Assembly: GCA_050946775.1 (NCBI GenBank)
Contig: JBMNVL010000009.1
Coordinates: 1 to 27,079, forward strand
DNA: 27,079 nucleotides
Direction of reading: 5' to 3'
Source: UMGS1474 sp050946775
GTDB lineage: Bacteria; Bacillota; Clostridia; Oscillospirales; Acutalibacteraceae
Positions 8,701-17,388 of this stretch are shown in pieces. Position 1 is the stretch's first letter, and the number at the start of each line of letters is the position of its first letter. The position numbers and the translations under genes were made by a program. The notes beneath the pieces are model-generated. The model searched no databases. It saw only the letters and a program-made list of their open reading frames with translations, and was not told the DNA's origin.

Positions 8701-10172
8701 TCGATCACCCCGCCCGGCTGGATGAACCGGAACCGGTCGCCGTCCCGCTCACAGCCGGTGTAGGAGGCAGCGTCGGCGGCCGTCAGGGTGACGGGATCAC
8801 CGTCGTCGAAAAACACGGTCAGCGAGGCCAGCGACCCCATAAACGCGCCGCCGGAGGATTGCCCCGACACGCAGGTGATCGCTGTGTCGCCGACAAATTT
8901 GGCGATCCCCTCGCGGGGAGTGGACATCATCCCGTCGCTGGGGGTACCGGAATAGCCGCCCAATTCGGCCTTTTCCGCCAGCGGACCGACCAGCACCACC
9001 TTTTTGATCCCCGCCGGATCCAGCGGCAAAAGGGGAGCGCTCTCCCCCTTGGCCGGGTCGTTTTTGAGCAGAACGATGGTCTGGGTGGCGGAATCCTCCG
9101 CCAGACGGGTGTGGGCGGGGCATTCGATCTGATTGTCCCAGGAATAGGCCTCGCCGCGATAAGCCACCTTCTCGGGCGGGTCGAACTCGCCGGTGGCCAT
9201 CCGGGCGGTGAAGATCCGGGTCAGCGCCCGGTCGATGGCCGCCTCGTCCAGCAGTCCCGCCTCGACGGCCGCCCTGGCGTTTTGGGGATAGACGTCGCCG
9301 CAGTCCATATCGCACCCGGCGTCGACGCACAGCGCCACCGAGCCGACTTTGGTCACGTAGCCGTCGGCGTCCTGATACCGCCCGTAGCCGTCCAGCCCCC
9401 ATTTGGGCGGATTCCAGTGGTGGTGGGTGGGCGAGGAGATGATCTTGATGGCGCCGCAGTCGCTGACGACGTACCCCTCAAATCCGAAGGTGCGCCGCAG
9501 CAGGGTATCGAGCAGATACCGGCTGCCCGACGACGGCACGTGGTTGACCATGTTGTAAGCGCTCATCACCGAGGCGACCGGCGTGTGCCGGATCACGTCC
9601 TTGAAGGAGCGGGTGAAATATTCCCGGATAAAGCGGTTTTGCACCGCCGACGAGCCGGTTTCCCGGTTGTATTCGCTGTTGTTGGCGGCGTAATGCTTGA
9701 GAGTGGCAATGGTTTTGAGATAAGGCACCCCGTCGCCGTTGCCCTGATACCCGTCGACAAAGCCGATCGCCAGCCGGGTGGTCAGATAATTGTCCTCGCC
9801 GTAGCTTTCGTGGTTGCGTCCCCAGCGGGGATCGCGGCTCATGTTGATGGTGGGACACCAGTAGGACAGATCCCGGATCCCCTTGTTGTTGTAAGCCCGC
9901 GCCTCGTCGCCCGAGGCCGAGGCGATCTGCCGCAGCAGCGCGGGATCCCACGAGGCGGCCATGGCGATGGAATAGGGATAGGACGTGGCGTACTCTCCCC
10001 GGCTTTTCACCGTGTTGGCGACGCCGTGGAGCCCTTCGTTCCAGAAGTTGTAGCGCTTGATCCCCAGCCTTGGCAAGGCGGGGTTGAAGTTGCCGATCTG
10101 GGACACCTTTTCCTCCAGCGTCATCTGCGCCACCAGCGCGGCGGCGCGTTCGGCAAACGATCGTTCGCTCAT
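5727..10172 (-). CDS. Multidomain glycoside hydrolase family 3 beta-glycosidase
   Basis: This 1481-residue enzyme is expected to cleave terminal beta-linked sugars; glucosidase and xylosidase cannot be told apart here. The GH3 (beta/alpha)8 domain fills about 10-330, with 'CPTINMSRDPRWGR', 'LKHYAANN' and the nucleophile D238 in 'SDCGA'. The GH3 C-terminal domain (about 360-685) carries the likely acid/base E599 in 'SSEGSDR'. It is interrupted by a CBM6-like beta-sandwich (about 450-560). An Fn3-like domain follows (about 720-845), then a Big_2 Ig-like domain (about 855-945), a cadherin-like sandwich (about 948-1020), a CBM-like module (about 1025-1175), a FIVAR-like helical segment (about 1180-1245) and a second CBM-like module (1250-1435). 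AAAGGAGG sits seven bases before the ATG. No signal peptide precedes the GH3 domain, which is odd for a protein with cell-surface-type modules. It is transcribed alone. Confidence 0.92.
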   Translation of the reverse strand: MSERSFAERAAALVAQMTLEEKVSQIGNFNPALPRLGIKRYNFWNEGLHGVANTVKSRGEYATSYPYSIAMAASWDPALLRQIASASGDEARAYNNKGIRDLSYWCPTINMSRDPRWGRNHESYGEDNYLTTRLAIGFVDGYQGNGDGVPYLKTIATLKHYAANNSEYNRETGSSAVQNRFIREYFTRSFKDVIRHTPVASVMSAYNMVNHVPSSGSRYLLDTLLRRTFGFEGYVVSDCGAIKIISSPTHHHWNPPKWGLDGYGRYQDADGYVTKVGSVALCVDAGCDMDCGDVYPQNARAAVEAGLLDEAAIDRALTRIFTARMATGEFDPPEKVAYRGEAYSWDNQIECPAHTRLAEDSATQTIVLLKNDPAKGESAPLLPLDPAGIKKVVLVGPLAEKAELGGYSGTPSDGMMSTPREGIAKFVGDTAITCVSGQSSGGAFMGSLASLTVFFDDGDPVTLTAADAASYTGCERDGDRFRFIQPGGVIEFKDVKIKNANRVELQIAAGENTLGGHVEVRYGNAGGGMLADIPTVKTASGGDYVTVGGFNANGGYDKRDLYVVYCADESPVSFTPGEEAAIREADVVIACMGGINSSEGSDRATIALWNNQHALVAAVAAMNPRTVCHLQTVGVMEIESFKELTPAILWTCNNGQAQGNALGRVLFGDANPSAKLPFTWYSYNSELETIDDYDLVRDDYKCGGWTYQYFTGHVTYPFGHGLSYSRFVYANLRLDKTAVTPDGHIAVSVDVANQSAVDGKEVVQLYVCSPLADGKARPFKQLKGFEKVFIPAGQTKTVTLDLDLGEVYFWDEEGQKNVWDQGEYTLFVGPSSDESRALKAAFTLTGQPERAIAAVAVVPSGVILNAARPDRTLQSGLSVALKDDSFLDLTAPDVTVRYSSNRPDVAAVDDKGVVTPVGKGTATITVTVTVGESAGSASYPVAVEEELLPDGIAVDGLPLTDFAPEKTAYTLAVEGDVPPTVTATAGGSDVTAKQADALPGEATITLSNGNKTAAVTLRLLRRSTDHVAARFTAMDGSYAAADHPRHWLYADWTTADEAAPSIDLYSHRLADLHLRATLTLDGPAGLPDAAFSEGFVKLRSADDHGENHYGWAFADVGVRLKKGVNYLDIPLTAAGRHTWGKMDWGRLDRCLIGITSTEKLADDITMTLREVTVVDTSLGGERDALWAVIHDGVDPAGYTPATAAAYGAAYDAALRAVTDPAAGDERLAACRQALAAAKATLAPMDYIRKRFDSLARGFDSYLEDWDGSLHNERMWGNWSQDDGHPLDVADQPGRYCLQLTVTVSTVGGVVPPAGAWERIDLKVRSAMVPQKPGDEDPANREHNAGWVIKPAMVGKADPFGNGSRARIDGTPDRMRIAIPLDTPPATRRGIIDWADLRQALCVMWLTDAVRDERPVDKGHNYTMTISDPMIVDLAWVDRQKAALAARLEGSDPASAAARAAAALLADPFASPAALYAAEQAL

Positions 10173-10207
10173 GGGACGTCCTCCTTTTGTGCTGTCTCTT
10201 CCCCGCC

Positions 10208-10213
10208 ATTATA
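10208..10213 (-). promoter_or_regulatory. Extended -10 of the GH3 gene
   Basis: On the minus strand TGCTATAAT lies 35 bases before the start codon. It has the TG of an extended -10. No good -35 is visible, so expression may need an activator. Confidence 0.6.
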
Positions 10214-10282
10214 GCACATCCCGACGGCCTCTTCCAGTCATTCCGGTTTCAATCCGGCCGCAAACCAGCCATTTTTTGCGCA

Positions 10283-10315
10283 AAAAGACGGCCCCGCCGC
10301 GCAAGGCCGTCTTTT
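10283..10315 (-). terminator. Terminator of the DUF1015 gene
   Basis: On the minus strand AAAAGACGGCC pairs with GGCCGTCTTTT around an 11-base loop and ends in TTTTT. It lies 55 bases after the stop codon of the DUF1015 gene and before the GH3 promoter. The stem also ends in T on the plus strand. Confidence 0.85.
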
Positions 10316-10370
10316 GTTATTGGGGAAGGATCCCGTCGCCGGGTTGTGCAAATGCGCGGGGTACCGCGGG

Positions 10371-11645
10371 TCAATCCAGTTCGTTCACCGTCAGACCGGT
10401 GATCAGCTTGGGATAAAAATAGGTGGATTTCTGGGGCATCTTCTCCCCGGCCGCCGCCACGTCGCGGATCTCCTCCACCCGGGTGGGATTGATGAGGAAG
10501 CACGCCTGGAACCGCCCGCTTTGCACCCCGTCGACCGCCTCGGCGGCCGAGCGGGTATAGGTCAGGTTTTTCTGGTTGGCCATGTTTTCCTTGTCGATCC
10601 CCATCAGCCGCTCGAGGATCAGGGTGTGCAGCACGTTGACGTCCAGCTGGCGGGAGACCGGCGACCGGTCGGGCAAAACGGCGTCCATCACCGCCGCGTC
10701 CCGCAGGGTGAGCAGCGCCGCCGTATCCCCGCCGGTGTAGAAGGCGAAGACCTTTTGCCCGGCGTCGTAGCCGGCGGCCAACCGCTTTTCCGCCGCCGGC
10801 AGCGGGATATGCTCGACGGTGAAAAACTCCTCGCAGGCGGCCAGAACCGCCGAAGGATCGAACCCGTCGAGATCCCGGATCAGCCGGTGGGTGGGAAACA
10901 CCACCAGCCCGGGATGGCTCATCTCCACCAGCATCATCATCACGAAATCGGCGCCCGAGCCCACCGGCGCGCCGGCCGCCCGGCGTTCGTCCCGGTAGCG
11001 CAGCGCGGTTTCGTAGCGGTGGTGGCCGTCGGCGATGTACAGCTTGGTATCCGCCAGGCACCGCCGGATCTCCTCGATCGCCGCCGGATCGGTGATCGCC
11101 CACAGCCGGTGGGTCAATCCCGCCTCATCGGTCAGCTCGGCCAGCGGCGGCGTTTGCCGGGCGGCGTTCAGCCGCGCCTCCACGGCGCCGCTGTCCTCCC
11201 GGTACAAAGCGTAGATGTGGCTGAAATTGCAGTTGGTCGCCTGCATCAGCCGGAAGCGGTCCTCCTTGGCCTTGGACAGGGTGAATTCGTGGGGCAGCAC
11301 GATCCCCCTGGAGAATTCCTCCAGCCGGGTGCGCGCCATAAAGCCGCCCACCGTGCGGGTGACGCCGTCCACCGTAAAGGTGATGTCGTAAACGTAAAAC
11401 GCCGCCGTTTCGTCCCGGCGCAAAACGTCCCCGTCCATCCACCGGCGCAGAGTCTCGCCCGCCGCGGCGTAAGGATCGGCACCGTCCCGGGGCAGCTCCA
11501 GCCGGATGATGTTGTGTTCGTTGCGGGCAAGATACGCCTGCCGCTGGGTTTCGCTGATGATGTCGTAAGGCGGACAGGTCAGCTCGTCGATGGCGCCGGC
11601 TTTTTCGGTGAACCGCCAGGCGCGAAAGGGATGCAGATCGGCCAT
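10371..11645 (-). CDS. DUF1015 family protein
   Basis: This 424-residue cytosolic protein belongs to DUF1015 (PF06245). The N-terminal 'FRAWRF...CPPYDII' and the highly conserved 'IADGHHRYETALRYRDE' are signatures of that family. The biochemical role of the family is not established; members are often found near serine or sugar metabolism genes in Clostridia. The start is the ATG of 'MADLHPF', because AGGAGGG lies five bases upstream; the open frame runs 21 codons further but has no ribosome site there. It has its own strong promoter downstream of the lipoprotein gene, with no terminator between, so some read-through from that gene is possible. Family assignment is firm and function is unknown. 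Confidence 0.88.
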   Translation of the reverse strand: MADLHPFRAWRFTEKAGAIDELTCPPYDIISETQRQAYLARNEHNIIRLELPRDGADPYAAAGETLRRWMDGDVLRRDETAAFYVYDITFTVDGVTRTVGGFMARTRLEEFSRGIVLPHEFTLSKAKEDRFRLMQATNCNFSHIYALYREDSGAVEARLNAARQTPPLAELTDEAGLTHRLWAITDPAAIEEIRRCLADTKLYIADGHHRYETALRYRDERRAAGAPVGSGADFVMMMLVEMSHPGLVVFPTHRLIRDLDGFDPSAVLAACEEFFTVEHIPLPAAEKRLAAGYDAGQKVFAFYTGGDTAALLTLRDAAVMDAVLPDRSPVSRQLDVNVLHTLILERLMGIDKENMANQKNLTYTRSAAEAVDGVQSGRFQACFLINPTRVEEIRDVAAAGEKMPQKSTYFYPKLITGLTVNELD

Positions 11646-11679
11646 GAAAGGACCCTCCTGTGAAAAAAAGAATGTCTCT

Positions 11680-11708
11680 ATCCTATCCGATTTTCCGGTT
11701 TCTGTCAA
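11680..11708 (-). promoter_or_regulatory. Promoter of the DUF1015 gene
   Basis: On the minus strand a perfect TTGACA (11703-11708) and TAGGAT (11680-11685) are spaced by 17 bp, 34 bases upstream of the start codon. Confidence 0.8.
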
Positions 11709-11714
11709 GTCGGA

Positions 11715-13154
11715 TCACCGCGGACGGGAAAGCCAGTATTGCCAGCTGCCGTCCTCCCCGACCGGGGCGCCGTAAACGGTCAGCCTCTCGTCGAGGGCGC
11801 CCAGCGCTCCGCGCAGCCGCCAAAGGGTATCCTCGCCCCGGTCGGCGCCGGCAAATTCCACCACCGCGTAGCCGTATCCGTCGGCGGAATACCGCCGCAG
11901 CCGCTCGATGGTTTGCCGCACCAGCGCGTCGGTCGGCTGGCCGCCGTCGACGGCCGAAACAAACACGAGGGCAACCAAGTGGCCGCCGGTATGGACGATC
12001 ATCCGGTCGAAGCCTTCCTGCGCGACCCGTTCAAAGATCGCCTGCCGGACCGCTTGCACCCGGTCGGCGGCGGGATCGTCCGCCCACAGCCGCACGAGGA
12101 CGTAGCCGGCGTCCTCCTGCCGGCGCGTCATCTCCAGCGCCGCCTCGACCGTCTCGTCGACCGGCGTGTCCCCGTCCACCACGAGATCCCGGGCAAACGC
12201 GCCCACCTCCCCGTCGACGCAGGGTGTCAGCCGGTCCCCGGCGAACAGCGGGGTGTGATCGGCGTCTCCGTCGGGGAACATGAACCATTGCGGCCGCAAG
12301 GCGATCCGGCACTCCCCTTCGGCGCCGATGTCAAAGGTGGGATCGAAATTGTACCACGCCCCGTCGATGAAGGCGCAGACCCACACGTGGCCGTCGGCGT
12401 CGTCCCGGTCGGGACGCTCGGCGGTCGCCGGCAGCATTTTTTCGTAGGCGGTGATCCCGGCGGCCTGAAACAGCAGCGCCAGGGCGTTGGAAAACCCGTC
12501 GCAGACGCTCTCGCCCTCGCACAGCGCTTCGTAAACGTAGCAGCGCGGGCTTCCGTCGCCCGGGCGGTAGACGCACTGGGCGATCAGATACTCGTACAGA
12601 TACCGGGCTTTCTCCCGCTCGCCCGTCAGTCCGTCAGGCATGGCGGCGACGACGGCTCGCGCCCGGTCCAGCGCCGCCAGCCTTTGGTCGCGGTATTCCA
12701 TGGCGAAGGCGGGATTTTCCAGCCGGACGGTGTAGGTGTGCGCAATCCATTGCGCCCCGCGGGCGTTGCTGTCGACCAGGGGGGAATCCAGCGCCAGACA
12801 GTCGTAGATCGACCAGACGTTTTCCCATTCCTCGACCCAAAACCGGGGCACCTCCACGCAGGAACAGCCGTGGTCGACGGCGTAAAGCAGCGCTTGATAG
12901 ACCCAGCCTTGTTTTTCGCTGAGCATCGGCTTGTACACCGCCGGCGTTTTGCCGGCGAAGGCGCTTTGATAGACCTCCAGCTCATCAGCCGTCAGCACCG
13001 CCGCGGTTTTCGTTTCCTCCGCCGACGAAAAAAGCCGCGCCTGATCGGCCGCCAGCCGGTTGACCCATTCGCCCGCCCAGCCGGCGATCGCCTGACATCC
13101 GCTCATCGTCAGGCACAGCGCCGCCGCGACGAAAACCGCCGCCCACCGTCTCAT
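11715..13154 (-). CDS. Transglutaminase-like lipoprotein
   Basis: The 479-residue protein starts at the ATG of 'MRRWAAVF', which follows AAGGAGG. Residues 1-20 form a lipoprotein signal: two Arg, a hydrophobic core and a lipobox-like 'MSGC' with C20 as the lipidated Cys. Residues about 175-280 form a transglutaminase/protease-like core with C218 in 'ESVCDGF', H256 in 'DGHVWV' and D271 in 'YNFDPTFD', the expected Cys-His-Asp triad. About 150 residues follow without a recognised domain. Proteins of this kind are anchored outside the membrane and act on peptides or peptidoglycan-linked proteins, but the substrate is unknown. It is divergent from the ABC operon, with back-to-back promoters, and lies 69 bp upstream of the DUF1015 gene on the same strand. 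Confidence 0.85.
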   Translation of the reverse strand: MRRWAAVFVAAALCLTMSGCQAIAGWAGEWVNRLAADQARLFSSAEETKTAAVLTADELEVYQSAFAGKTPAVYKPMLSEKQGWVYQALLYAVDHGCSCVEVPRFWVEEWENVWSIYDCLALDSPLVDSNARGAQWIAHTYTVRLENPAFAMEYRDQRLAALDRARAVVAAMPDGLTGEREKARYLYEYLIAQCVYRPGDGSPRCYVYEALCEGESVCDGFSNALALLFQAAGITAYEKMLPATAERPDRDDADGHVWVCAFIDGAWYNFDPTFDIGAEGECRIALRPQWFMFPDGDADHTPLFAGDRLTPCVDGEVGAFARDLVVDGDTPVDETVEAALEMTRRQEDAGYVLVRLWADDPAADRVQAVRQAIFERVAQEGFDRMIVHTGGHLVALVFVSAVDGGQPTDALVRQTIERLRRYSADGYGYAVVEFAGADRGEDTLWRLRGALGALDERLTVYGAPVGEDGSWQYWLSRPR

Positions 13155-13180
13155 TCCCTCGCCTCCTTCGTCCTTTTCCC

Positions 13181-13209
13181 AGTATACCAATTCCCCGTGG
13201 CAAAAGCAA
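13181..13209 (-). promoter_or_regulatory. Promoter of the transglutaminase-like lipoprotein
   Basis: On the minus strand TTGCTT (13204-13209) and TATACT (13181-13186) are spaced by 17 bp, 26 bases upstream of the ATG. Confidence 0.7.
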
Positions 13210-13263
13210 GCCTTACAAAAAGGTTACAAATGCGGATTTTCCCTTTTCTTTTGGACGCCGGCG

Positions 13264-13272
13264 TGGTATACT
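13264..13272 (+). promoter_or_regulatory. Extended -10 promoter of the ABC operon
   Basis: TGGTATACT is an extended -10 element 30 bases before the TTG start. The -35 region is T-rich but not consensus. Confidence 0.6.
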
Positions 13273-13302
13273 GGTGCCAGCTTCCAAAGGAGGGATGTTG
13301 GC

Positions 13303-13920
13303 TTGAAGAAAAAAAGCTTTTGGCAGCGGTGCAACCGCGGGTTCATCGTCAGCCTGGTCCTGTTGGCGGGCGTGATCGTGTACGTCGCCGCCGGGCAGAT
13401 CGCGCTGGGAGCGGAAAAGCGCCGGGTGCGGCAGGTGACCGACGAGCTGCAGGCCGTCGCGGTGGAAACGATGGAGCTGTCGCTGGACGAGTGCCGTCAG
13501 ATGACGGCCGACCCGAAAAAGGCCGCCGCGGCCGCCGCCGATTTCCAGACCCGGCTGCAGCCCTTTTTCACGGAGGATTCCGCCTATCTCAAGGAGGCGG
13601 CCAATTTTTACGCCGTAATGATCCAGGACCGGGTCTCCAACGAGCTGGATATCCGCAAGCTGAACGATCCGCAGGAGGAGATCAACGAGGTGGCGATCGT
13701 TGAGGACACCGCCACGGTGTATCTCTCCACCCGGTACACCACCGTCGGCAGTCAGCTAGTCTACAACGGCAAGGACGGGGTCACCGAGAAAAGCCAGATG
13801 ACCGTGGTGACCGATATGTCGGTATCGCTGGCGCTGGTAGACGGCGAATGGAAGGTCTACCGGGTCAACACGCTGAGCAGTTATCTGGACGACGGCTCCC
13901 GGGCGCAGTCGGTCTTTTAA
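13303..13920 (+). CDS. Membrane-anchored protein of the ABC operon, function unknown
   Basis: The protein has 205 residues. The start is TTG, chosen because AAAGGAGGG ends eight bases upstream; the only nearby ATG (13295) hits a stop after three codons. A basic N-terminus (MKKK) and one hydrophobic helix at about 13-31 indicate a single-pass protein with the bulk outside the cytoplasm. A helical stretch (about 35-105) precedes a beta-rich part (about 125-195) with 'ATVYLSTRYTTVG' and 'DGEWKVYRVNTLSSY'. The beta-rich part resembles NTF2-like or SnoaL-like extracytoplasmic domains by eye. It lies 13 bp before the ABC ATPase and surely shares its mRNA, so an accessory or sensor role for the transporter is likely. 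No named family was recognised. Confidence 0.75.
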   Translation: MKKKSFWQRCNRGFIVSLVLLAGVIVYVAAGQIALGAEKRRVRQVTDELQAVAVETMELSLDECRQMTADPKKAAAAAADFQTRLQPFFTEDSAYLKEAANFYAVMIQDRVSNELDIRKLNDPQEEINEVAIVEDTATVYLSTRYTTVGSQLVYNGKDGVTEKSQMTVVTDMSVSLALVDGEWKVYRVNTLSSYLDDGSRAQSVF

Positions 13921-13933
13921 GGAGGGACGGCAG

Positions 13934-14843
<910 letters not shown>

Positions 14844-14851
<8 letters not shown>

Positions 14852-16325
14852 TCTGATCCGCAACGAACGCACCAAGCTGTATAAACGGGTATCCACCTGG
14901 GTATTGGCCGGGATCGCGGTCGGCCTGGCGGCGCTGATGCTGCTGCTGACCGGCGCCGGCAATCTGCTGGTGCGCTCCTTTTCGAGCGGCAACTGGGAAT
15001 CCTTTGCCTCGACCCAGCGCAACACCTATTACCAGATCTACCGGGACGACCCCACCGATCTGTCCGCCAAATACCAGATGGAGATGTACCAGTATCTGCT
15101 GGAAAACGACATCAGCCCCAGCCATTGGAAATACGGGCTGGTCGACCAGTACTACACCCATTTGATCGAGTGGTCACAGTGGGACGCGCTGACCGACGCC
15201 GAGAAGACGGCGTACGGCAAGGAAAACTGGCTGTCGATGCCGGCCGATCAACTGGAAGCGGCCATCGCCCAGGAGAAGGAACTGCTGGAAAACGACAACT
15301 GGAAAGACTACGTCAAAATGCGGATGGCGCTCCTCAAATCGGGCCAGGCCGGCATCGCCACCGAAGCCGAAAAGCAGGTGGAGCTGGAGATCTGGCAGAT
15401 GTATCTGGATCTCGATCTGCCGCCCATCTCGACCGAATACAGCGAATTTTTGGATGAGCAGACCGTCTGGAAGCAGGCGCAGATCCAACAGATACGGCAA
15501 AACAAGCTGGCGCTGGAGAGCTTTATGCCCGCCTCGCAGCGGGAGGATACCAAGATGCAGGTGGAGCTGTCGACCGAACGGCTGCGCACCGACACCCCGC
15601 CGGTGAGCAGCGGCTCGATGTACGGGCTGATGGACTCCGCGCTGTCCTCGTCGTCGGGCATGCTGGCGCTGCTGATGCTGGTCATCTGCGCCATCACGGT
15701 GTCGACCGAGTTTGGCGGCGGCACCATCAAGCTGCTGCTGATCGCGCCCCATCGCCGCCAGGAGATCTTCTGGTCGAAGGTCTGGGTGGCGACGGAAATG
15801 ATGCTGTGGGTCGCCGGAGCGACCTTCGCGGTGTCCTTCCTGCTGGGCGGTCTGCTGGGCGGCTTTGGCGGGATCGGCGCGTGGTATATGGCGCCCTTGT
15901 TCGGCTCGATCGTCCGTCTGCCCTACGCCGTGGTGATGGTGTACAAGCACCTGCTGTTCCTGCTGCCGGTGATCGCCTACGGCGCGATGGGGCTGATGTT
16001 CTCCACCGTGATCCGCAAGCCCGCCGGGTCGGTGGCGCTGTCGCTGGTGACCTATTACGTGGGCAGCACCGTCAGCGGCGTTCTGACGCTTGTCTCGATC
16101 ATGACCAAGGGCGATCTGCCGGGCAGCGAGTTTTTGCTCTTCACCAACACCGACCTGAGCGGCTTTTTCGGCGGTACGTCGGTCGATATAGAGATGCTGC
16201 TGGCCGGGATAACCAACCAAACCAACAGCCACTCGATCTTCTTCTCGATCGCGGTGATGATCGTGTACGCCGTCTGCTTTTTGTGGATCGCCCGCGACAG
16301 CTTCTGCCGCCGGGACGTGAAATAA
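14844..16325 (+). CDS. ABC-2 type transporter permease
   Basis: The 494-residue membrane protein begins at TTG, which follows GGAGGAGGG by seven bases and overlaps the ATPase stop codon; an upstream TTG lacks a ribosome site. The order is a basic N-terminal helix, a first membrane helix (about 16-38) and a long, mostly helical extracytoplasmic region (about 40-260) rich in Gln, Glu and Trp. Five more membrane helices follow at about 270-290, 319-342, 369-390, 400-425 and 465-485. 'TVSTEFGGGTIKLLLIAPHRRQEIFWSK' carries the coupling-helix motif typical of ABC-2/BcrB permeases. The large extracytoplasmic insert is longer than in minimal six-helix BcrB-like permeases. It acts with the preceding ATPase and probably the anchored 205-residue protein. 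Confidence 0.88.
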
Positions 16326-16347
16326 CATATAGCCCCTGCAACGATAG

Positions 16348-16386
16348 AAAAACCGGCTGAAGCGTGACCGTTTCAGCCGGTTTTTT
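16348..16386. terminator. Bidirectional terminator between ABC operon and loader gene
   Basis: A 14-base arm, AAAAACCGGCTGAA (16348-16361), pairs with TTCAGCCGGTTTTT (16372-16385) around a 10-base loop. A and T tracts on both sides let it end transcription from either strand. Confidence 0.92.
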
Positions 16387-16398
16387 CGCGTATGCTTT

Positions 16399-17388
16399 TC
16401 ACATTCCGTGGCGTTCGGCCGATCGGATCTGACGGATATCCCGCCCGAAAAAGGCCAGCGGCTCGTAGGCGCCCAGCACCCGGGAGGCGATCTGCTCGCC
16501 GTACCGCTCGCAAAGCTCGCCCCGGCCGAGATTGGTGCTGATGATGGTGGGCTTGCCCGCCAGCAGCCGGGAATTGATCAGATCGTACAGGCAGGCGGTG
16601 TAAAACGGGCCGGTGAATTCGGTGCCCAGATCGTCCAGCACCAGCAGATCGGCGTCGAGAAACAGCGCCTCGCTGTCCCCTTCGATCCGGCCGAAATGCT
16701 CCTTTTCCAGCCGTCCGAGCAGCACGCCCGCCGGCCCGTAGATCACCCCGTAGCCCCGCTCGACCGCCGCCCTGGCGATGGCGAGCACGGCGTGGGTCTT
16801 CCCCACCCCGGTCGGCCCGCTGACCAGCAGACTGGGCGACGACGGCGAAAAATGCGCCGCGTAATCCCGGCAATAGCCCAGCACTCCCTGCATCCGCTGC
16901 CGGGGCGATTGCCCCAGCCGGGGATCGAACTCGTCGGGGTAATAGTCCAGCCGCATATCCTCCAGCCGCGTCAGCTCCATCGCCGCCATACGGCTGAGCT
17001 GCTCGCAGGCGCCCTCCCGCAGCAGGGTGTGCAGGCAAGCGCACATGTTTCCGTCGTGAAACCCGGTATCCTCGCACCTTGGGCAGGCGTACCGGGGCTG
17101 AAAATCGGCGCGGTCGGCGCCCAGCGCTTTCAGCCGGTCGGCCATCTCCTTTTGCAGCGCCAGACTGTCCGTCTTCAGCCGCTCGATGGCGGCCGCCACG
17201 TCGCCGCCCTGCAGGATCACCGGCGCGATCGAGGTGGAGACCCGCTCGATCTCCCGCTCGATCTCACCCAGCCGGGGATCGCGGGCGACCATCCGCCGGC
17301 GAAAATCCGCCGCTTCGGCCTGCGCCGCGGCACGGCGCCGGCCCAGCGCCGCCACGGCGGATTCGTATACCGCTTTGTCGTATCCCAT
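16399..17388 (-). CDS. DnaC/DnaI-like helicase-loader ATPase
   Basis: The 329-residue AAA+ protein probably loads the replicative helicase at the origin or at restart sites. Its N-terminal part (1-100) is helical. A zinc-binding motif follows, with 'CPRC' (102-105) and 'CAC' (116-118), like the N-terminal domain of DnaI. The AAA+ core has Walker A 'GPTGVGKT' (191-198), Walker B 'LLVLDDLG' (248-255), sensor 1 'ISTN' (283-286) and R303 as the likely arginine finger. The ATG used overlaps the DnaD stop by one base; a TTG one codon earlier is equally possible. The one-base overlap and the AAGGAA site upstream point to translational coupling with DnaD. DnaD and DnaI-type proteins act together in the primosome of Bacillota. 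Confidence 0.88.
   Translation of the reverse strand: MGYDKAVYESAVAALGRRRAAAQAEAADFRRRMVARDPRLGEIEREIERVSTSIAPVILQGGDVAAAIERLKTDSLALQKEMADRLKALGADRADFQPRYACPRCEDTGFHDGNMCACLHTLLREGACEQLSRMAAMELTRLEDMRLDYYPDEFDPRLGQSPRQRMQGVLGYCRDYAAHFSPSSPSLLVSGPTGVGKTHAVLAIARAAVERGYGVIYGPAGVLLGRLEKEHFGRIEGDSEALFLDADLLVLDDLGTEFTGPFYTACLYDLINSRLLAGKPTIISTNLGRGELCERYGEQIASRVLGAYEPLAFFGRDIRQIRSAERHGM

Noticed and set aside
7551..10214. Long plus-strand open frames opposite the GH3 gene (also 5916-7532)
   Set aside because: They are antisense shadows of a GC-rich gene: low-complexity Arg/Gly/His-rich translations without start signals or motifs.
11739..13703. A 654-codon plus-strand open frame opposite the lipoprotein gene
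   Set aside because: It crosses the divergent promoter region and ends inside the anchored-protein gene in another frame. No ribosome site or domain was seen.
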